Source of the DNA: Rhizosaccharibacter radicis
Lineage (GTDB): Bacteria; Pseudomonadota; Alphaproteobacteria; Acetobacterales; Acetobacteraceae
Assembly: GCA_024508355.1 (NCBI GenBank)
Contig: JAMZEJ010000008.1
Coordinates: 1 to 64,000, forward strand
Reading direction: 5' to 3'
DNA: 64,000 bases
Within the stretch, counting starts at the first letter, position 1, and each line of letters starts with the position of its first letter. The notes under the pieces were generated by a model. It was not told where the DNA came from, searched no databases, and saw only the letters and a program-made list of their open reading frames with translations. Of the stretch, positions 25,704 through 34,820 are shown in pieces. The position numbers were made by a program, and so were the translations under genes.

Positions 25704-26410
25704 TCGCCGCCGGGGATGAATGGCGGCCGGCCCGGCTGGCCGGCCTTCTGTATCTCGGCACGATCCTGTTCGGCGTGTTCGCCGAGATGGGAACACGAGG
25801 CACGCTGATTGCACACGGCGACCCGGCGGCGACGGCCGCCAGCCTGGACGCCCACCGGGCCTTGTTCCGGACGGGCCTGCTGGCCGACCTCGCGATGCTG
25901 GCCTGCTACGGTGCGGTCACCGGCCTGTTCCACGCCATGTTCGGGCGCCGGCGCCCGCTCGTCTCGCTGGTGGCGGCGATCACCAGCGTGATCGGCCTTT
26001 CCGTGCTGGCCTCGACCGAACTGCTGCTGCTGGCAGCGCTCCGGCTGCTGCCGGGTCCGGCGGCGTCCGGGCCATCGCCCGACGGCGTGCGCGACGCCGC
26101 GGTGCTGTTCTGCCTGCGTCTGCACGGCGACGGTTACGCCCTGAGCCTCGTGTTCTTCGGGATCTATTGCGGGCTGCTGGGATGGCTGGTGCGAGGGCGT
26201 TCGGCGTCTTCGCGCATGGTGTCCGCGCTGATGTGGCTCGCCGGTGCCTGCTACCTGGTGAACAGCCTGTCCATTCTCGCCGCACCTGTTCTGGCGCGCG
26301 CCCTGCCCGATGCCATCATGGTGCCGACCCTGGTGGGCGAGGCCGCGTTGTCGGCGTGGCTGCTGCTGGGTGGAAGGTCGGAGCCTCACCCACGACAGGC
26401 GGGCGCATGA
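25700..26410 (+). CDS. DUF4386-like membrane protein
   Basis: A 236-residue inner-membrane protein with about six hydrophobic helices, including RLAGLLYLGTILFGVFAEMG, TGLLADLAMLACYGAVTGLF, SLVAAITSVIGLSVLASTEL, LVFFGIYCGLLGWLV and MWLAGACYLVNSLSILAAPV. The pattern of FHLHGDGY-like segment (LRLHGDGYALSLVFFGIYCG) is typical of DUF4386. Function unknown. The ATG at 25700 overlaps the preceding stop as ATGA. It is convergent with the GFOR-like gene, 25 bases apart. Confidence 0.75.
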   Translation: MIAAGDEWRPARLAGLLYLGTILFGVFAEMGTRGTLIAHGDPAATAASLDAHRALFRTGLLADLAMLACYGAVTGLFHAMFGRRRPLVSLVAAITSVIGLSVLASTELLLLAALRLLPGPAASGPSPDGVRDAAVLFCLRLHGDGYALSLVFFGIYCGLLGWLVRGRSASSRMVSALMWLAGACYLVNSLSILAAPVLARALPDAIMVPTLVGEAALSAWLLLGGRSEPHPRQAGA

Positions 26411-26435
26411 CCCCTGAAGCCCCGGCGGGCCGCGC

Positions 26436-27743
26436 TCATCCTGGCATGAAACCACCCATCTCCTTCGGCCAGGGCCCGCGGGTGGTGTCCAGTTCCTTGA
26501 CCTCCGGCAGCCCGACGGGTGCGCCGTTCTGCGCCGCGCTGCGATAGATCGCCGCCATGATCCGCATGTCCTGCAGACCCTCCTCGCCCGGCGTGCGCGG
26601 GCGCTGACGCGCGTGCAGGGACGCCGCGAACGCGTCCATCTCGCGCGCGAACTGGCTGTGGGGGGTGAAGCGGCGCACCTCCTGCGCGGTGGCCTTGCCT
26701 TCCTGCCGACCGATATCGAGAGCCAGGTTGTCGTAGCCGAACGCGGGGTCGAGCCCGATCGTGCCGGTCTCGGCATGCACCCGCAGCACCCGGCTCTCAT
26801 GGAAGCTGTAGCCCGAGGTGCCGACCGCGAAGATGCCGCTCGGAAAGCGCAGGGTGAAGTTGGCGATGTCCTCGATCTCGCGGAAGCGGGGATCGTCCTT
26901 CGGCTGCGTCAGCCTGCCGGTGACCTCGATCGGCTCCTCGCCCGTGATGTAGCGGAAGGCGTTCAGGCAATAGAGCCCGACATCGGGCAGCGAGCCGCCG
27001 CCCGCCATCGCCTTGATCTGCCGCCATTGCCCGTTGGGAGCGTCGTTCTGGGCATTGATGGCCTCGATCATGCGGATCGAGCCGTGGCGCCTCGACCGGG
27101 CGATCTCGATCAGGGTGCGGTGCGCCGGATCGTACTGGAGGCGGTAGGCGATCATCAGCTGGCGGCCGGCATCGCGGCAGGCGGCCACCATCTGCTCGGC
27201 TTCCGCCACGGTGGCGGCCATCGGCTTCTCGCACAGCACGTGCTTGCCGGCCCGGGCCGCGCGCACCGTGTACTCGGCATGTAGGCTGTTGGGGAGGACG
27301 ATATAGACGATGTCCACCGAGGGATCGTTCTTGATCCGGTCGAAATCCCCGTAGCCGTAAACGCTGCCGGCCGGCACGCCGTATTGCGCGGCGACCGTGT
27401 GGGCCTTGTCGGGCTTGCCGCTGACCAGGGCCGCCAGCCGGACATATCTCGCTTCCCCGAACGCGGGGATGATGTTCTCGAGCGCCAGCGTGCCCAGCCC
27501 CACCACCGCGACGCCGAGCCGGCGTCCGGGCGGCAGCGGGTTCGGCGGCGATCCGCCGGCCTCGCTCGGCTGATGCAGAGGCGGCAGCTCCACGCTCCCG
27601 TCCTTGACGCTGCCGCGCAGGGCATCCGGCTCGCTCCGCGCGGGGGCGACCGCGGTGCCGGCGGCCTGGGCGTTGCCGATCAGCCCCAGGCCGGCCAGGC
27701 CGACCGAGCTTCCGAACAGCGTGCGGCGGGTGATCTCGGGCAT
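26436..27743 (-). CDS. Tat-exported Gfo/Idh/MocA oxidoreductase (GFOR-like)
   Basis: A 435-residue NADP-dependent oxidoreductase with a twin-arginine signal (ITRRTLFGSSVGLAGLGLIG) ending near AQA, so it is folded with cofactor and exported to the periplasm. The Rossmann motif is VVGLGTLA (near 81), the catalytic EKP lies in CEKPMAAT and the second active-site motif is GGGSLPDVGLYCLNAFRY, very close in form to Zymomonas glucose-fructose oxidoreductase. A proline-rich linker (54-73) precedes the Rossmann fold, as in that enzyme. It probably interconverts sugars with tightly bound NADP. GGGAGAAG precedes the ATG at 27743. Fits the periplasmic sugar oxidation seen at gcd. Confidence 0.85.
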   Translation of the reverse strand: MPEITRRTLFGSSVGLAGLGLIGNAQAAGTAVAPARSEPDALRGSVKDGSVELPPLHQPSEAGGSPPNPLPPGRRLGVAVVGLGTLALENIIPAFGEARYVRLAALVSGKPDKAHTVAAQYGVPAGSVYGYGDFDRIKNDPSVDIVYIVLPNSLHAEYTVRAARAGKHVLCEKPMAATVAEAEQMVAACRDAGRQLMIAYRLQYDPAHRTLIEIARSRRHGSIRMIEAINAQNDAPNGQWRQIKAMAGGGSLPDVGLYCLNAFRYITGEEPIEVTGRLTQPKDDPRFREIEDIANFTLRFPSGIFAVGTSGYSFHESRVLRVHAETGTIGLDPAFGYDNLALDIGRQEGKATAQEVRRFTPHSQFAREMDAFAASLHARQRPRTPGEEGLQDMRIMAAIYRSAAQNGAPVGLPEVKELDTTRGPWPKEMGGFMPG

Positions 27744-28062
27744 GGCGGCTTCTCCCGCCGCGTCGTTATGACGGGCGAGATAACAAATGCGGCGGGCCCA
27801 CAGGGTTGCATTCCGGCCGGACCAGCGGCGTCAGCCGTCCATATCGCGCCGCAGCGCCGGTCGCGGGGAACCACCGGGCCGTCGTTCGAGGCGCATCCGG
27901 CGGCAGCGCTTCCGTCCCTTTCGGCACGATCATCCCGGCCCCGCGGTGGGCGGGCGCTGGCCTTCCGCCCGCATGCGGTGCGAACGGAAGCGCGACCGCG
28001 GGGTGTCGCCCCTCCGGCCCCCGGCGCGGCCGCCGGAGAGCAACGAGGAGGAACGACCGGGC
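27744..28062. other. intergenic region upstream of GFOR-like gene
   Basis: About 320 bases between the mltG stop and the GFOR-like start, both on the minus strand. Reading frames here are overlapping shadows without coding character. An AT-richer patch near 27765-27795 may be the GFOR-like promoter. I see nothing else in it. Confidence 0.4.
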
Positions 28063-29136
28063 TCAACGATGCCCGTGCCGGTGGCGCGCACCGGGCGCGG
28101 GCGCGCCGGGCAGCACGGTCTGCGGCGGCGGACGCAACGGATCGATGGTCGGCACCTGTTCGGGATGCCCGGCTTCCAGGGCGCGCAGCCGCGCCACGTT
28201 CTGCAGATGCTCGGGCAGCGTGTCGGCGAACGCATGGCCGCCCGTGCCGGTGGCCACGAAATACAGCGCTCCAGTGGCGGCGGGATGCGCCACCGCGCGC
28301 AGCGAGGCGAGGCCGGGGGCGCTGATCGGGCCGGCCGGGAGTGCCGGGATCAGGTAGGTGTTGTAGGGGCCGGGCTGCAACAGGTCGGACCGGGTGAGCG
28401 GGCGCGGCAGGGTGCCGAGGCCGCCGCTGGCGTCGTAGGCCACCGTGGGATCGGATTGCAGCTTCATGTTCTGCCGCAGCCGGTTCAGGAACACCGCCGC
28501 CACCATCGGGCGTTCGGCCGCGACCCCGGTTTCCCGCTCGACGATGCTGGCCAGCACCAGCATCTGCTGCGGGTCGGACAAGGGCAGGTTCGGCTCGCGC
28601 CCCTCCCATACCTGCGACAGCGCCCGGCGCATGGCCGCTTCCATGCGCGCCAGCAGGGCCATGCGGGTGGTGCCGCGCTCAAAGGCGTAGGTTTCCGGCA
28701 GCACCGAACCTTCCGCCGGCACCACCAGGGGTCCCTCGAGGGTGTCCGCCTTGTCGATGATCGCGGCGATCTGCGCGGCGGTGAGCCCTTCTGGGATGGT
28801 GAGCTCGTGCTGCACCGGACGGCCATGACGCAGGATGGCCAGCACCTGCATCATCGAGGCGTGCGCGGGGAAGCTGAATTCGGCCGCGTGCAAGGGGGCG
28901 TGGCGGTCGTAGCTTGCGACCAGGGCGCGGAACAGCAGCCGCGACATCGTCCCGTCCGCCAGCACTCCATGGCGCTGCAGCGCACGCGCCACCCCGTCGG
29001 TGCGCCCGTGCGGCACCACCAGGGACGTCGTTTCGGGCAGCGGGCCGGCCTGCCGGGCCATCAGCACGGCACCCGCACCGGCCCCGGCGACCAGCAACAG
29101 AAACAGCACGGGGATCAGCACGAGGAGGCGACGCAT
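28063..29136 (-). CDS. mltG: endolytic transglycosylase MltG
   Basis: Inner-membrane murein glycosidase that cleaves nascent glycan strands. The 357-residue protein has an N-terminal membrane helix (about 4-27, LLVLIPVLFLLLVAGAGAGA), a LysM-like region, and the YceG/MltG catalytic domain with IPEGLTAAQIA, GSVLPETYAFERG, the catalytic Glu in LASIVERETG, MKLQSDPTVAYDASGG, GPYNTYLIPALPAGPISAPG and ALYFVATGTGGHAFADTL. I start at ATG 29136 (MRRLLVLIPV) with AGGA about 9 bases upstream, rather than the GTG 27 bases earlier. It follows fabF after 257 bases; the acpP-fabF-mltG order is common in bacteria. Confidence 0.94.
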   Translation of the reverse strand: MRRLLVLIPVLFLLLVAGAGAGAVLMARQAGPLPETTSLVVPHGRTDGVARALQRHGVLADGTMSRLLFRALVASYDRHAPLHAAEFSFPAHASMMQVLAILRHGRPVQHELTIPEGLTAAQIAAIIDKADTLEGPLVVPAEGSVLPETYAFERGTTRMALLARMEAAMRRALSQVWEGREPNLPLSDPQQMLVLASIVERETGVAAERPMVAAVFLNRLRQNMKLQSDPTVAYDASGGLGTLPRPLTRSDLLQPGPYNTYLIPALPAGPISAPGLASLRAVAHPAATGALYFVATGTGGHAFADTLPEHLQNVARLRALEAGHPEQVPTIDPLRPPPQTVLPGAPAPGARHRHGHR

Positions 29137-29393
29137 CCGGGCGGTCCTGTTCAGGCTGGGCACGGAACGCCGTCAAACGTCCGGCCCACGGGAAGGCAGC
29201 AGGGCCTTGTTCTGGCACGGCGGAGAACCGGCCCGTCGCCGCGATCATGGCCCCTGGCGGGCATCGGAAGGGAACATGCTCTTCCGACGAGCGGGTGCCG
29301 CTTCCGGAGACGGGCCGCGCGGCCCGTTCAGGCATCCGCCGGCCACGGTGCGGAAGCCGGAACACCCGCCCCGCCGGGCGGGCGTGGGGCAGG

Positions 29394-30671
29394 TCAGACG
29401 CGCCGGAGCAGCAGGCTGGCGTTGGTGCCGCCGAAGCCGAAGCTGTTGCTCAGCGCGACGTCGATCTGGCGGCGCTGAGCCTCGTGCGCCACGCGGTCGA
29501 TCACGCTGGCCCGGGCGGGCTCGTCGAGATTGAGCGTGGGCGGCGCCACGTTGTCGCGGATCGCCAGGATGCAGAAGATCGCCTCCACGGCGCCCGCCGC
29601 ACCCAGCAGATGGCCGATCGCGGACTTGGTGGAGGACATGGCGAGCGTCCGGCCATGATCGCCGAACAGCCGTTCCACCGCGTCCAGTTCCAGATCGTCG
29701 GCCATGGTGGAGGTGCCGTGGGCGTTGACGTACTGGATGTCGCCCACCCCGATCCGGGCGTTCTTCAGCGCGGCGGTCATGGCCCGGAACGCCCCGGCGT
29801 GGCCGTCGGCCGGCGCCGTGATGTGGTGGGCGTCTCCGGACAGGCCGTAGCCGATCACCTCGCCATAGATCTTGGCGCCGCGCTTCACGGCGTGCTCGTA
29901 CTCCTCGAGCACCACCACGCCGGCCCCTTCGCCCATGACGAAGCCGTCGCGGTCCTTGTCCCAAGGGCGGGACGCCTTGGCCGGGGTGTCGTTGAAGCCG
30001 GTGCTCAGGGCGCGCGCGGCACAGAAGCCGCCGATGCCGAGCTCGCACACCGCGGCCTCAGCGCCGCCGGCCACCATCACGTCCGCGTCGCCCAGCATGA
30101 TCAGCCGGGCGGCGTCGCCGATCGCATGCACGCCGGTGGCGCAGGCGGTCACCGCCGAATGGTTCGGGCCCTTGAAGCCGTACTTGATGGAGACGTGCCC
30201 GGAGATCAGGTTGATCAGCGCGGACGGGATGAAGAACGGCGACAAGCGCCGGACCTTGCCCGCCGCCACCTGAAGCGACGCATCGTAGATGGTCTGCAGG
30301 CCGCCGATGCCCGAGCCGATCATGACGCCGGTGGCGTCCTGGTCGGCCTCGGTTTCGGGCTTCCAGCCGCTGTCCTCGACCGCTTCCACCGCGGCGACGA
30401 TGCCGAGATGGATGAAGCGGTCCATCTTCTTCTGGTCCTTAGGGGGAACCCAGTCGGACAGCGTCAGGCCGCCCTCGGCCGTGGGACCTTCCGGCACCTG
30501 GCCGGCGACCTGGGCGGGAACGCCCGCCGGGTCGAAGGCGGTGATGCGGCCGATGCCGGATTCGCCCGCCACCAGCCGCCGCCACACATGCTCGATCCCG
30601 AGCCCCAGGGGGCTCGCGATTCCCATGCCGGTGACGACCACGCGCCGCCGGCCTTCGTTCAACCCCGACAT
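29394..30671 (-). CDS. fabF: beta-ketoacyl-ACP synthase II
   Basis: Elongating condensing enzyme of type II fatty acid synthesis. The 425-residue sequence has the active-site Cys177 in VTACATG, His318 in NAHGTST, Lys349 and His354 in STKSAIGHLLGAAG, and the C-terminal SNSFGFGGTNASLLLRR. Length is a little above E. coli FabF. ATG 30671 gives MSGLNEGRRRVVVTGMG. It lies 43 bases downstream of acpP, in the classical acpP-fabF order, with fabG and fabD upstream and mltG downstream on the same strand. Confidence 0.97.
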   Translation of the reverse strand: MSGLNEGRRRVVVTGMGIASPLGLGIEHVWRRLVAGESGIGRITAFDPAGVPAQVAGQVPEGPTAEGGLTLSDWVPPKDQKKMDRFIHLGIVAAVEAVEDSGWKPETEADQDATGVMIGSGIGGLQTIYDASLQVAAGKVRRLSPFFIPSALINLISGHVSIKYGFKGPNHSAVTACATGVHAIGDAARLIMLGDADVMVAGGAEAAVCELGIGGFCAARALSTGFNDTPAKASRPWDKDRDGFVMGEGAGVVVLEEYEHAVKRGAKIYGEVIGYGLSGDAHHITAPADGHAGAFRAMTAALKNARIGVGDIQYVNAHGTSTMADDLELDAVERLFGDHGRTLAMSSTKSAIGHLLGAAGAVEAIFCILAIRDNVAPPTLNLDEPARASVIDRVAHEAQRRQIDVALSNSFGFGGTNASLLLRRV

Positions 30672-30714
30672 CGCCGCCGTACCGCTCGCTGTTGCCCCCG
30701 AACCGTCGCCGGCC

Positions 30715-30954
30715 TCAGGCGGCCTTCTGCTTCTCGATGTAGTCGATCGCGTCCTTCACGGTGCTGATCTTCTCGGCCGCGTCCTCGGGGATCTCGACGC
30801 CGAAGGCTTCCTCGAAGGCCATCACCAGCTCGACCGTGTCCAGGCTGTCGGCGCCCAAATCGTCGATGAACGAAGCCTCGGGGGTCACCTTGCTTTCCTC
30901 GACGCCGAGGTGCTCGACCACGATCTTCTTAACCTTGTCGGCGATTTCGCTCAT
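30715..30954 (-). CDS. acpP: acyl carrier protein
   Basis: A 79-residue, strongly acidic carrier of fatty acyl chains. The phosphopantetheine site is Ser37 in [17 protein letters not shown]. Helix 1 ([19 protein letters not shown]) and the acidic recognition helix ([20 protein letters not shown]) are typical. I start at ATG 30954 (MSEIADKV), not the ATG 33 bases upstream. AGGAAG lies about 10 bases ahead. It partners FabD, FabG and FabF encoded next to it. Confidence 0.97.
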   Translation of the reverse strand: MSEIADKVKKIVVEHLGVEESKVTPEASFIDDLGADSLDTVELVMAFEEAFGVEIPEDAAEKISTVKDAIDYIEKQKAA

Positions 30955-31169
30955 CTGTCTTTCGCTTCCTGAATGCCCCTGGAACACGGGCGGTTCGAAC
31001 TCGTTCGTCCTGTCCTTGCCATCCGGACCGTTCCTTCAAGCGAACGCACCGGATGGGACAACCCGCGCCGGACGAAGCAGCGCGCGATTAGCATGACTCC
31101 CGCGCCCCCGCCAAGGCGATGAGGCCTTCCGGCGCTCAAGGCAAGGCGGGACGGGTGCCACGGGTTTCT

Positions 31170-31922
31170 TCAAGTCATCGCCATGCCGCCATTGACGTGC
31201 AGCGTGGCGCCGGTGATCCAGCCCGCCTCGCGCGAGGCGAGAAACGCCACGGAGGCCGCGATGTCGTCCGGCGTGCCCATCCGGCCCAGCGGGATCGCGG
31301 CGTTGAGCTTCTGCTTCTGCTCGTCGGGCAGCACGTCGGTCATGGCGGTGGCCACGAAGCCCGGGGCCACCACGTTCACCGTGATCCCGCGCGAGCCGAC
31401 CTCCTGCGCCAGCGACTTGCTCATGCCGATCATGCCGGCCTTGGCGGCCGCATAGTTCGACTGGCCCGCGTTGCCGGTCACCCCCACGATGGAGGCGATG
31501 GAGATGATGCGCCCGCTCCGGCGGCGCAGCATGCCCTTCAACGCGGAGCGCGACAGCCGGAACGGAGCCGCCAGATCGACCTCGAGCACCCGGTTCCAGT
31601 CCTCGTCCTTCATGCGCAGCGCCAGGGTGTCGCGGGTGAGGCCGGCGTTGTTCACCAGGATGTCCAGCCCCCTGCCCAGCGCCGCTTCCGCCGCCGCCAC
31701 CAGCGCGTCGGGGGCGGCCGGGTCGGACAGGTCGGCCGGGCATACGTGCGCCCGGCCCGGCGCTTCGGCGTCGAGCTCGGCCTTCAGCGCGTCCAACGCC
31801 TCTCGGCGGGTGCCGCTGAGCGCCACGCCGGCACCCTGGCGATGCAGCGCACGGGCGATCGCCGCCCCGATGCCGCCCGAGGCGCCCGTCACCAGCGCCG
31901 CCTGATCGTCGAGCCTGAACAT
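31170..31922 (-). CDS. fabG: 3-oxoacyl-ACP reductase
   Basis: NADPH-dependent reductase of the fatty acid elongation cycle, 250 residues. TGASGGIG (12-19) binds the coenzyme; the catalytic set is Ser144, Tyr157 and Lys161 (SNYAAAKAG), with NNAG near 91. MTDVLPDEQKQKLNAAIPLGRMG and the ending TLHVNGGMAM are diagnostic of FabG among SDRs. ATG 31922 (MFRLDDQAALVTG) follows GGAGGA by about 9 bases; the 28-residue upstream extension was rejected. Lies between fabD (129 bases) and acpP (215 bases). Confidence 0.96.
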   Translation of the reverse strand: MFRLDDQAALVTGASGGIGAAIARALHRQGAGVALSGTRREALDALKAELDAEAPGRAHVCPADLSDPAAPDALVAAAEAALGRGLDILVNNAGLTRDTLALRMKDEDWNRVLEVDLAAPFRLSRSALKGMLRRRSGRIISIASIVGVTGNAGQSNYAAAKAGMIGMSKSLAQEVGSRGITVNVVAPGFVATAMTDVLPDEQKQKLNAAIPLGRMGTPDDIAASVAFLASREAGWITGATLHVNGGMAMT

Positions 31923-32051
31923 CGTCCCGATCCTCCCCCCATGACCGGCGATGACGCCGGTTCCCGTTGTTGCTTGGGTGTCCGCCTCGCGCTGTCGCTC
32001 GGGCACCGGTCGAAAGAGGCCATTCCCGCCGATGGCGGGATGTGCGGCCCG

Positions 32052-33035
32052 TCAGAGAAGCTTGAGCAGCGCCTCGATCTCGTCCGGCGTGCCGGCGGCG
32101 TGCGAGGCGGCATCGGGCGCGATGCGCTTGTTAAGCCCGGTGAGCACCTTGCCCGCACCCAGCTCCACGAAACTGTCCACGCCCATCCCCACCATGGCCT
32201 GCACGCTCTCGCGCCAGCGAACGGTGCCGCACACCTGCTCCACCAGCGACGCGCGGATGCGGGACGGCTCGGTCACCTTGGCCGCGGACACGTTCGCGAC
32301 CACCGGCACCGCCGGCGCCGCGATCTCGGCTCGCTCCAGCGCCTCGGCCATGGCATCCGCCGCCGGGCGCATCAGCGAGCAGTGGAACGGCGCCGACACC
32401 GGCAAGGGCAGCGCGCGGCGGACGCCGCGCGCCTTGGCGATCTCGATCGCCCGCGCCACGGCGCCGGCCGCGCCGGAGATCACCACCTGGCCGCCGCCAT
32501 TGTCGTTGGCGACCTCGATCACCTCCGAGCGCGCGGGCGCTTCGGCCTCGAAGCCCTCGTCCGGCACCACGGACGCAGCGGCGCAGATCTCGCGCGCCTG
32601 ATCCAGTTCCACGCCCAGCAGCGCCGCCATGCCGCCCTGCCCGGCCGGCACCGCGCGCTGCATCTCGCGCCCGCGCAGGCGCAGCAGACGCGCGGTCTGC
32701 GCGATGCCGAACGAGCCGGCGGCGGCCAGCGCCGCGTATTCGCCGAGCGAATGCCCGGCCACCAGCACGGCCTTGTCGCGCAGCGAGAAGCCGCCTTCCT
32801 TTTCCAGCACCCGTAGCACCGCGAGCGACATCGCCATCAGCGCGGGCTGGGCGTTCTCCGTCAGGGTGAGGTCCTCGGCCGGCCCGAAGAACATCAGCTT
32901 GCTCAGCTTCTCGCCCAGCGCCTCGTCGATCTCCTCGAACACCTCGCGGGCGGGGGCGAAGGCAGCGGCCAGGTCCCGGCCCATCCCGACGAACTGGCTT
33001 CCCTGGCCGGGAAACAGAAAAGCATGCACGGGCAT
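32052..33035 (-). CDS. fabD: malonyl-CoA:ACP transacylase
   Basis: Loads malonyl groups onto ACP. The 327-residue protein has the N-terminal FLFPGQGSQFVGMG, the nucleophile Ser96 in GHSLGEYAAL, the substrate arginine region LRLRGREMQRAVP and the catalytic histidine in SAPFHCSLM (near 213), plus ELGAGKVLTGL near the end. An ATG four codons earlier (33047) is equally possible; neither has a clear ribosome binding site. First gene of the minus-strand fabD-fabG-acpP-fabF series. fabH, plsX and rpmF are not in the window. Confidence 0.96.
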   Translation of the reverse strand: MPVHAFLFPGQGSQFVGMGRDLAAAFAPAREVFEEIDEALGEKLSKLMFFGPAEDLTLTENAQPALMAMSLAVLRVLEKEGGFSLRDKAVLVAGHSLGEYAALAAAGSFGIAQTARLLRLRGREMQRAVPAGQGGMAALLGVELDQAREICAAASVVPDEGFEAEAPARSEVIEVANDNGGGQVVISGAAGAVARAIEIAKARGVRRALPLPVSAPFHCSLMRPAADAMAEALERAEIAAPAVPVVANVSAAKVTEPSRIRASLVEQVCGTVRWRESVQAMVGMGVDSFVELGAGKVLTGLNKRIAPDAASHAAGTPDEIEALLKLL

Positions 33036-33230
33036 GAAGCGTCGCATCCGGAAACTGTTGCGGCGTAGGCGGCCGGAGCGGCGCCCCGGGAACGTCCCCC
33101 GGCGGGTGCCCGCCGGGCCCGACGCCCGGGCACGTGATGCGGGACGAGGTTACGGGATGTCAATCTCATGGCGGGAGAAGGGCGCCATCGTGGCGCCGCG
33201 CGGCCCGCCGCGGGAGCCGCCGGCGCGGCC

Positions 33231-34106
33231 TCAGCCCGGCTTCTGCAGCACCACCAGCACCTGCGGCAGCCGCACCGGGTTGTCCAGGAACTCGATCATC
33301 CGGAACAGGTGGCCCCAGCGCTTCACCACGAAGCCGCGGGGGATGATCGCCTCGCCGTAATGCGACAGCGGGTGGGGCGGCTGCATGGACGCGGCATGCA
33401 GGAAATGGCCGGCCTCGTACCGCGAATTCTCCAGCGTCTCGTCCACGAAGCTGTCGGCGCAGGCCTCGTGCCAGGGATGGTCGAGCCGGATGCCAGAGGC
33501 GCGCTTGAGCCGCTGCTCGGCGCAGAAGCCGATGAAGCGCCGGCTCTGGGTGGTCATCATCAGCAGCCCGCCGGGCTTGAGAAGGCGCGCGAACTCCTCC
33601 ACCCAGCGCGAGGCCAGGAACTCGTCCAGGTGGCTGAACACCGACCAGGAAACCACGTAGTCCAGGCTTTCCGGCGCCAGGATCATCGGCGGCACCAGCT
33701 CACAGCTCAGGAAGTTCACGGCGGGGTTGCAGCGCCGGGCCTCCTGGAGGAAGCGCGAGGTGGAATCCGCGCCGAACAGCCTCGCCGGCTCGATATCCTT
33801 CATGAACAGCCGCAGCATCCGGCCCCAGCCGCATCCGAAATCCAGCAGGGTCCGGTGCGGCGCGATCGGCCGCCCGGCGAAGGCGGCGTAGCTCTTCACC
33901 TCCCGGAAGAACGCATGGGCCTCGTGCAGCGACACCTCGCCGGAATGGCCGTGGATCTCGCGCTGCAGTTCTTCCGCCGGAAAGCCCGGCATGGACACGC
34001 CGTCGATCTCGCCGATCCGCAGGGACGACACCAGGATGTCCAGCCAGCTCTCGTCGTCACGGTCCCGGAACGTCCGGTGAAGATCGATGCTGCCGGAGTG
34101 GAACAT
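33231..34106 (-). CDS. class I SAM-dependent methyltransferase
   Basis: A 291-residue protein with a Rossmann methyltransferase core: motif I is LLDFGCGWGRMLRLF (near 88), followed by RLFGADSTSRFLQEA, SLDYVVSWSVFSHLDE (motif IV region) and EEFARLLKPGGLLMMTTQSR. An N-terminal helical extension of about 75 residues precedes the core. Acceptor unknown. Such enzymes often act in surface polysaccharide or secondary metabolite pathways, but the neighbours (fabD, a broken secreted protein) do not identify one. The start ATG 34106 has only a weak ribosome binding site. Confidence 0.8.
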   Translation of the reverse strand: MFHSGSIDLHRTFRDRDDESWLDILVSSLRIGEIDGVSMPGFPAEELQREIHGHSGEVSLHEAHAFFREVKSYAAFAGRPIAPHRTLLDFGCGWGRMLRLFMKDIEPARLFGADSTSRFLQEARRCNPAVNFLSCELVPPMILAPESLDYVVSWSVFSHLDEFLASRWVEEFARLLKPGGLLMMTTQSRRFIGFCAEQRLKRASGIRLDHPWHEACADSFVDETLENSRYEAGHFLHAASMQPPHPLSHYGEAIIPRGFVVKRWGHLFRMIEFLDNPVRLPQVLVVLQKPG

Positions 34107-34221
34107 GGCGAAGGACCCGGGGCGGAAAGACCGGATGCTAACCTTCTGTCATCGCGATGTCGATCAAGCGCCGCCGATGAGGCGATTACGCCCGGCGTAT
34201 CGTGTCGGGGTCGCGACGATC

Positions 34222-34807
34222 ATGCGTTTCATCCGCGAAGGCGTCCGGTTCCTCGTTCTGCTGGTCGCCTCGATCCAGGGAAACGGAGCCTCGGCCGCGG
34301 AAGCGCCGGTACGGGATTTTTCCGACCTGTTCCAGCGCGCCTGTATCGCCCATCCGAACGATCCGGACGCGGTCGCGCGGTGGGCGGACACGATGGGAGC
34401 GCAGCCGGTCTCCAACCCGAAGGGACTGGAAGTCTTCACCGCGACGCCGACGGGACGTGCGTGGTGGTTGCGCACCGCGGATGCCGCCTCCGTCGTGGCG
34501 ATCCGGACGCCCCCAGGCTTGCGCCGTGTTCACCGATCGCGCTGACCCGACCGCCACGACCACGGCGTTCGACCATATCGCCGCCACCCTGCCGGCGGCG
34601 CTCGGAGTGCCCCATCCGGTGGAAAACGTCTCGCGGCCCGGCCCGGACGGCCTCAAAGCGATGAAGGTGCTGGTGGGAGTCGATGGACCGGGACCGAAGA
34701 TACTGTCGACGCTGATGCCGATGACGGTGGAAAGGCCCGGGGGCGCCTTCCAGGCGACGATGCAGCTCGGCTGGCCCCTGAGATTGCGTTTGCCCGAACG
34801 GCCCTGA
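34222..34807 (+). pseudogene. secreted protein of unknown family, broken by a frameshift
   Basis: Two reading frames together make one exported protein. The first starts at ATG 34222 with a signal peptide (hydrophobic FLVLLVASIQGNGASA, cleavage likely ASA|AEAP) and reads RDFSDLFQRACIAHPNDPDA and beyond until TVVAIRTP-like sequence; it stops at 34545. The continuation QACAVFTDRADPTATTTAFD is in another frame and runs to the TGA at 34805-34807 (GGAFQATMQLGWPLRLRLP). Removing one C from the CCCCC run at 34510-34514 restores a single frame of about 194 residues. It may be a true pseudogene, a phase-variable tract or a sequencing error. I do not recognise the family. Confidence 0.7.
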
Positions 34808-34820
34808 TGCGGCGCGCCCG

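Noticed and set aside
30981-31010. tRNA T-loop-like GGTTCGAA near acpP
   Set aside because: No matching acceptor stem or anticodon arm around it; it is chance.
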